Assembly (NCBI RefSeq): GCF_900188275.1
Contig: NZ_FZNY01000002.1
Span: 62,001-126,000 of the forward strand
Origin: Dokdonia pacifica
GTDB lineage: Bacteria; Bacteroidota; Bacteroidia; Flavobacteriales; Flavobacteriaceae
Reading direction: 5' to 3'
Length of the DNA stretch: 64,000 nucleotides
The stretch's first letter is position 1. Every line of letters starts with the position of its first letter. Positions 60,170 through 64,000 of the stretch are shown in pieces. The position numbers were made by a program, and so were the translations under genes. The notes under the pieces were generated by a model. It searched no databases, had not been told where the DNA came from, and worked only from the letters and a program-made list of their open reading frames with translations.

Positions 60170-60580
60170 CTATTTATTATAGAGGTAATCTTGTAATATT
60201 ATGGTAGCGCTTATTTGATCAATAAGGGCTTTGTTTTGTCTTTTCTTTTTTCCAATACCACTATCTATCATGGTTTGAAAAGCCATTTTAGAGGTAAACC
60301 GTTCGTCTTGACGAATAATTTTAAGATCAGGAAAGGTTTTGAGTACGCTTTCGCGAAAGCGTATAATGTGTGCTTCTACATCTGAAGCTTCATTGTTCAT
60401 GCGCTTAGGCTCTCCTATTACCATAGCCTCTACCTGCTCTTTTTGAAAATATTCTTTTAAAAATGGAAGTAGCTGTTTTGTTTCAACCGTGGTTAATCCA
60501 GATGCAATCATCTGAAGTTCATCAGTAATTGCTATCCCTGTACGCTTCGTTCCATAATCTATCGCAATAATGCGCGCCAT
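60170..60580 (-). CDS. ruvX: Holliday junction resolvase-like RuvX/YqgF
   Basis: 136 residues from the ATG at 60580 (a longer frame to 60598 is less likely): ARIIAIDYGTKRTGIAITD with the first catalytic Asp, MVIGEPKRMNNEAS, RQDERFTSKMAF and the C-terminal KALIDQISATIILQDYL with the last Asp. RNase H-fold nuclease involved in rRNA 5' maturation or recombination. A perfect palindromic repeat at 60344-60363 lies within it and is read as FRESVL, in a region where the family tolerates variation. Confidence 0.93.
   Translation of the reverse strand: MARIIAIDYGTKRTGIAITDELQMIASGLTTVETKQLLPFLKEYFQKEQVEAMVIGEPKRMNNEASDVEAHIIRFRESVLKTFPDLKIIRQDERFTSKMAFQTMIDSGIGKKKRQNKALIDQISATIILQDYLYNK
60344..60363. 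repeat. Perfect 20-bp palindromic repeat inside ruvX
   Basis: TACGCTTTCGCGAAAGCGTA, read on the minus strand as part of RFRESVL, with no disruption of the frame. Confidence 0.9.
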
Positions 60581-60728
60581 CTCTAAAATTTGGTGCAAAA
60601 ATAAGCAAAACCTAAGTATAAGTCGCTAAGCGCATATACAATTATAAGGACTTGTTAAATTATAGGAAATCTAATGTTGGAAACGATTGCGAAGTTTTAT
60701 CTTTGAGGTTAAATTTAACAACCAAATA

Positions 60729-61778
60729 ATGCGCCTTCAATTTTCCATTAGTATCGTATGTATACTACTATTTGTTGCTTGTGGTAAACAAACAACAAAA
60801 AATACAGCGCATTCTAAAGAACATTTAGACCTATCTGATATCAATCTAGTCATTCAGTCAGATGCGACTATAGATAGTATCTGGGTAGCAGATATAGGTC
60901 AAGAAGAAAGCTTTTTCCTTCCTTATAAGGATACGATAAAGGTTGATGTACAGCGTGCTATTAATGATCTTTACAATGTCTATGTGCATACCAACGGTAA
61001 AAGAATAGGAACACAACTTTGGTTAGATGGCAAAAACGTACTTATAGACTTAACATTAAACGAACAGCAGCTAACCATAGACAAGGTAGACAGTTCTGCT
61101 TTATACAATGGTTCTAAAGACTATGAAGCTGCCTATAAAGAATTACTGACCTCTAAAGCAGATAGCACCACCATTGATAAATTTCTTATCTCAGAAATAC
61201 GTACTCATATAGACACTCCTCTTTCTCATGCTATTGTGGGAAATTTTTTGGCTAGAAATCAAAATGATCGTGATAAGGTAGATCATGTGTACAGAATCAT
61301 GCGAATGCAAACCGATAGTTTGAAAGATCATTTTATTACAAATAACAAGCTAATGGTGAGTCTTTTAGATGTAGAAGCGGTAAAATTTGATCAATATGAT
61401 CTTGGTGATATACACAATCAAAAAACAACGATCACATTAGATCCTTCTAAATTATACTTATTAGATTTTTGGTTTGTGAAATGTCCTCCTTGTCTGGCAG
61501 ATCATAAACGTATTGCAAAAAACTACACTATTTTTGAAGAAAATAATATAGCGCTTATCGGAGTATCAAGAGATGATAAATACACACTCTGGAAAAATTA
61601 TTTAGATAAGCACGACTATCCATGGGTAAACGTTCGGGAGCAAAAACCCGAAAAACGATTGACCTATGATTTATCTATTTGGGCATACCCTACCTATGCA
61701 CTTATAGATCATAAAGGAAGTATACAAGCTCGGTTTAGCAGTTTTGCTCAATTTGAGAACTATATAAATAAAAAATAA
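60729..61778 (+). CDS. TlpA-like thioredoxin-fold lipoprotein
   Basis: 349 residues from the ATG at 60729; an upstream frame from 60687 lacks support. A signal peptide of lipoprotein type (VCILLFVACGK) precedes a beta-rich N-terminal domain (about 35-230) of the kind found in Bacteroidota thiol-disulfide proteins. The thioredoxin domain (about 240-349) has LLDFWFVKCPPCLADHK with a CPPC redox centre (252-255) and WAYPTYALIDHKG with the cis-Pro loop. It reduces or exchanges disulfides in the periplasm. Partner unknown. Confidence 0.85.
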   Translation: MRLQFSISIVCILLFVACGKQTTKNTAHSKEHLDLSDINLVIQSDATIDSIWVADIGQEESFFLPYKDTIKVDVQRAINDLYNVYVHTNGKRIGTQLWLDGKNVLIDLTLNEQQLTIDKVDSSALYNGSKDYEAAYKELLTSKADSTTIDKFLISEIRTHIDTPLSHAIVGNFLARNQNDRDKVDHVYRIMRMQTDSLKDHFITNNKLMVSLLDVEAVKFDQYDLGDIHNQKTTITLDPSKLYLLDFWFVKCPPCLADHKRIAKNYTIFEENNIALIGVSRDDKYTLWKNYLDKHDYPWVNVREQKPEKRLTYDLSIWAYPTYALIDHKGSIQARFSSFAQFENYINKK

Positions 61779-61792
61779 TAAGAAAAATTGAA

Positions 61793-62608
61793 ATGAATCA
61801 GTTACAAAATCTAATTGAAAAAGCTTGGGACGATCGTTCTGAATTACAAAACCCTGTTACCATTAATGCCATTCGTGAAGTCGTAGATATGCTTGACCGT
61901 GGTACTTTACGTGTTGCCGAACCTACCGATAATGGATGGCAAGTGAATGAATGGATAAAGAAAGCCGTAGTATTATATTTCCCTATTCAGCAAATGGAAA
62001 CACTGGAAGCAGGAATTTTTGAGTATCACGATAAGATTCCGCTAAAAAGGGATTTCCAAAATCGAGGTATTCGTGTAGTGCCAAATGCCGTAGCACGTCA
62101 CGGAGCGTATATTTCTAGCGGTGTTATTTTAATGCCAAGTTATGTAAATATAGGTGCTTATGTAGATGAAGGTACCATGGTAGATACTTGGGCAACGGTA
62201 GGAAGTTGTGCACAAATAGGTAAAAATGTACACTTAAGTGGTGGTGTAGGAATAGGTGGTGTATTAGAACCATTACAAGCCTCTCCTGTGATTATAGAAG
62301 ATGGCGCTTTTATAGGAAGTCGTTGTATTGTTGTAGAAGGAGTACATATAGAAAAGGAAGCTGTTTTAGGAGCAAATGTTGTATTAACAATGAGTACTAA
62401 AATCATTGATGTTACAGGAGATACTCCTGTTGAAATGAAAGGAAGAGTTCCTGCGCGTTCTGTTGTAATTCCTGGTAGTTATACTAAAAAGTTTGCAGCT
62501 GGAGAATACAATGTACCTTGTGCTTTGATTATTGGTAAACGTAAAGAAAGTACAAATAAGAAAACCTCTCTTAATGATGCTTTAAGAGAATATGATGTAG
62601 CAGTATAG
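61793..62608 (+). CDS. dapD: Tetrahydrodipicolinate N-succinyltransferase
   Basis: 271 residues, standard length. An N-terminal helical domain precedes a left-handed beta-helix of hexapeptide repeats: GAYISSGVILMPSYVNIGAYVDEG, MVDTWATVGSCAQIG, VHLSGGVGIGGVLEPLQ. It uses succinyl-CoA in the lysine/meso-diaminopimelate pathway, needed for peptidoglycan. It lies 14 bp after the TlpA-like gene and 12 bp before the GT9 gene, likely one transcript. Confidence 0.96.
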   Translation: MNQLQNLIEKAWDDRSELQNPVTINAIREVVDMLDRGTLRVAEPTDNGWQVNEWIKKAVVLYFPIQQMETLEAGIFEYHDKIPLKRDFQNRGIRVVPNAVARHGAYISSGVILMPSYVNIGAYVDEGTMVDTWATVGSCAQIGKNVHLSGGVGIGGVLEPLQASPVIIEDGAFIGSRCIVVEGVHIEKEAVLGANVVLTMSTKIIDVTGDTPVEMKGRVPARSVVIPGSYTKKFAAGEYNVPCALIIGKRKESTNKKTSLNDALREYDVAV

Positions 62609-62620
62609 TCACATTCTATA

Positions 62621-63682
62621 ATGGATAAAAAAATATTAATTATACAACACAAAATGATAGGCGATGTTTTGACATCGTCTATTCTTTGTGAGGCAATTAA
62701 ACATAGATATCCAAAAGCAACTGTTCATTATCTAGTAAATGAACATACCTTACCTGTATTAGAAAACAATCCCTTTATAGATCAAAAGGTGGTGTTTACT
62801 CCAGAAATGGTAAAAAGCAGGAAAACAGCGAGAAAATTTCGTTCACAACTGGCTTCCCATGCATATGATATTGTCATAGATGTCTATTCCAAAATTGGGA
62901 GTGCCAGTATATGTAAAGCTACGAAGGCCACACAACGTATTGGTTATAAAAAGTGGTATACAAAAGCCTTTTATACAGATTTATATACATACCATTATAC
63001 TCCAGAGACAGAAGCTGGACTTGCGATAGAAAATCGTATGAAGCTACTTCAAGCCATTGATGCTGATTTTCCTAAAGCATTAAAACCTAAATTGTATGTA
63101 ACTGATGAGGAGATCGCTTCCGCGAAAAAAATACTAGCTGAAGTTAGAACAAACCCAGATCAAAAATTATACATGATAGGGATTCTTGGTAGTTCGTCTA
63201 ATAAAACCTATCCCCTACGTTACCTAGCCACCCTATTAGATCATATTGTACATAAAACGGAAGCTCAGTTACTGTTTAATTATATTCCGAAACAAATAGA
63301 TCAAGTAGAAGCATTGTATGAATTATGCTCAGAAAAAACCCAGCAACATATCTTAAAAGATATTTATGGGAAGAGTTTGCGTGAGTTCATTGCATTCACC
63401 ACACAATGTGATGCATTGATAGGAAATGAAGGCGGTGCTATCAATATGGCGAAAGCATTGGATATTCCTACTTTTACAATTTTCTCTCCTTGGATACGTA
63501 GAGCCGCTTGGGCTTTATATGAAAATGATCAAAATCATGTGGTTCATCTACAGGATTTTGAATCGAGCTTATATACTTCAAAAAGTCTTAAGGATATGAA
63601 GAAACGAACGGAGTATTATTATTCGTTACTCACTCCTGAGAAAATTGTAGAGAAATTAGATGAATTTATTTCAATGCATTAA
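62621..63682 (+). CDS. Glycosyltransferase family 9 (heptosyltransferase-like)
   Basis: 353 residues, GT-B fold. HKMIGDVLTSSILCEAIKHRYPKATVHYLV at the N-terminus and CDALIGNEGGAINMAKALDIPTFTIFSPW at the nucleotide-sugar site are GT9 signatures. These enzymes add heptose or related sugars to the lipopolysaccharide core on the cytoplasmic face. It follows dapD by 12 bp. Its last 4 bp overlap the end of the convergent epimerase gene. Confidence 0.9.
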   Translation: MDKKILIIQHKMIGDVLTSSILCEAIKHRYPKATVHYLVNEHTLPVLENNPFIDQKVVFTPEMVKSRKTARKFRSQLASHAYDIVIDVYSKIGSASICKATKATQRIGYKKWYTKAFYTDLYTYHYTPETEAGLAIENRMKLLQAIDADFPKALKPKLYVTDEEIASAKKILAEVRTNPDQKLYMIGILGSSSNKTYPLRYLATLLDHIVHKTEAQLLFNYIPKQIDQVEALYELCSEKTQQHILKDIYGKSLREFIAFTTQCDALIGNEGGAINMAKALDIPTFTIFSPWIRRAAWALYENDQNHVVHLQDFESSLYTSKSLKDMKKRTEYYYSLLTPEKIVEKLDEFISMH

Positions 63683-64000
63683 AGAAACTTCTCTTGATAC
63701 CAAGCAACCTGTGCACGAAGTCCTTCTTCAAAATCAGTAGTTGGTTTGTAATCTAATAATTGTTTTGCCTTATCAATAGTTGCTGCTGTTTTTAATTGAT
63801 CTCCAGGACGTTTCCCTACATGATCAATTAGCGCTTTCTTTCCAATTATTTTTTCAATGAGAGCAATCCCCTGCCCTGTAGTATACACCGCAGTACTTCC
63901 AAGATTGATAATCTCCCCATTACACCCCTCTTTATGGGTAATTATCTTTTCTAATCCGTCTATAATATCTCCCACATAGGTAAAACTACGCTCATGATGC
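63679..64000 (-). CDS. NAD-dependent sugar epimerase/dehydratase (C-terminal part)
   Basis: The frame is open to the window edge, giving 106 C-terminal residues. RSFTYVGDIIDGLEKII matches the RDFTYVxDxxxG segment of extended short-chain sugar epimerases. NLGSTAVYTTGQGIALIE, RPGDQLKTAATIDKAKQLLDYKP and FEEGLRAQVAWYQ complete the pattern of UDP-glucuronate or UDP-glucose 4-epimerase relatives. The Rossmann half lies outside. Likely supplies envelope polysaccharide sugars. Confidence 0.85.
   Translation of the reverse strand, partial: HHERSFTYVGDIIDGLEKIITHKEGCNGEIINLGSTAVYTTGQGIALIEKIIGKKALIDHVGKRPGDQLKTAATIDKAKQLLDYKPTTDFEEGLRAQVAWYQEKFL

Noticed and set aside
1-64000. tRNA, rRNA, tmRNA or riboswitch genes
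   Set aside because: I looked in the intergenic gaps by eye and saw no cloverleaf or conserved RNA core; a covariance-model scan would be needed to exclude them fully.

Overview
The window is AT-rich bacterial chromosome from a member of the Bacteroidota, almost certainly a marine-type Flavobacteriaceae. The grounds are perfect TAnnTTTG -7 promoter boxes with little Shine-Dalgarno signal, a type IX secretion (T9SS) C-terminal sorting domain, LytS/LytTR two-component pairs, DUF5606, TPR-AraC membrane regulators, and about 17 copies of the palindrome TACGCTTTCGCGAAAGCGTA, which I recognise as a flavobacterial interspersed repeat. I found no rRNA, tRNA, CRISPR array or insertion sequence. The genus cannot be fixed from sequence reading alone.

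Layout. 1-9.9 kb: a cut-off PAF-acetylhydrolase-like lipase, an S41 peptidase, a LytS/LytTR pair, a beta-lactamase-fold hydrolase with an NTF2-like partner, a 7TM-AraC regulator, a membrane acyltransferase and a small Cys-rich secreted protein. 10-15 kb: YceI, a ToxR-like membrane regulator that shares an 11-bp-periodic box array with the yceI promoter, an SPW-type membrane protein, phospholipase A and a bicovalent-FAD oxidase. 15-20.5 kb: an ECF sigma operon, a TPR-AraC regulator and a T9SS cargo protein. 20.8-21.3 kb: two tiny double-glycine-leader Cys-rich peptides. 21.7-24.4 kb: a BlaI / M56-M23 fusion / M23-LysM cell-wall sensing module with two phased operators. 24.5-31 kb: an ABC-permease-aminopeptidase fusion, its ATPase and a secreted ankyrin-phosphoesterase. 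31-33.4 kb: a second LytS/LytTR pair and an EF-hand protein.

33.4-41.9 kb holds the most striking locus. It is a four-gene operon encoding a 1797-residue protein with two lipase-like alpha/beta-hydrolase modules and a CHAT caspase-like protease, a cytosolic NucA/EndoG-type non-specific nuclease with an Arg-Ser tail, a second CHAT protease with membrane segments, and a membrane coiled-coil protein. The combination of caspase-like proteases, a nuclease and lipase folds suggests a suicidal conflict or defence system; that function is inference.

45-51.8 kb is an NAD/ADP-ribose operon: NAMPT-like transferase, divergent Prs-like enzyme, NADAR, macro-like protein, KptA, metallophosphatase and DUF4291. 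It lies behind an NrtR-type Nudix regulator with three matching operator palindromes. 52-58 kb: a secreted zincin-like protein, a flavin amine oxidase, DUF6624, and a divergent pair of small HTH proteins around 15-bp palindromes. 58-64 kb is housekeeping: mazG, DUF5606, def, ruvX, a TlpA-like lipoprotein, dapD, a GT9 glycosyltransferase and a cut-off sugar epimerase.
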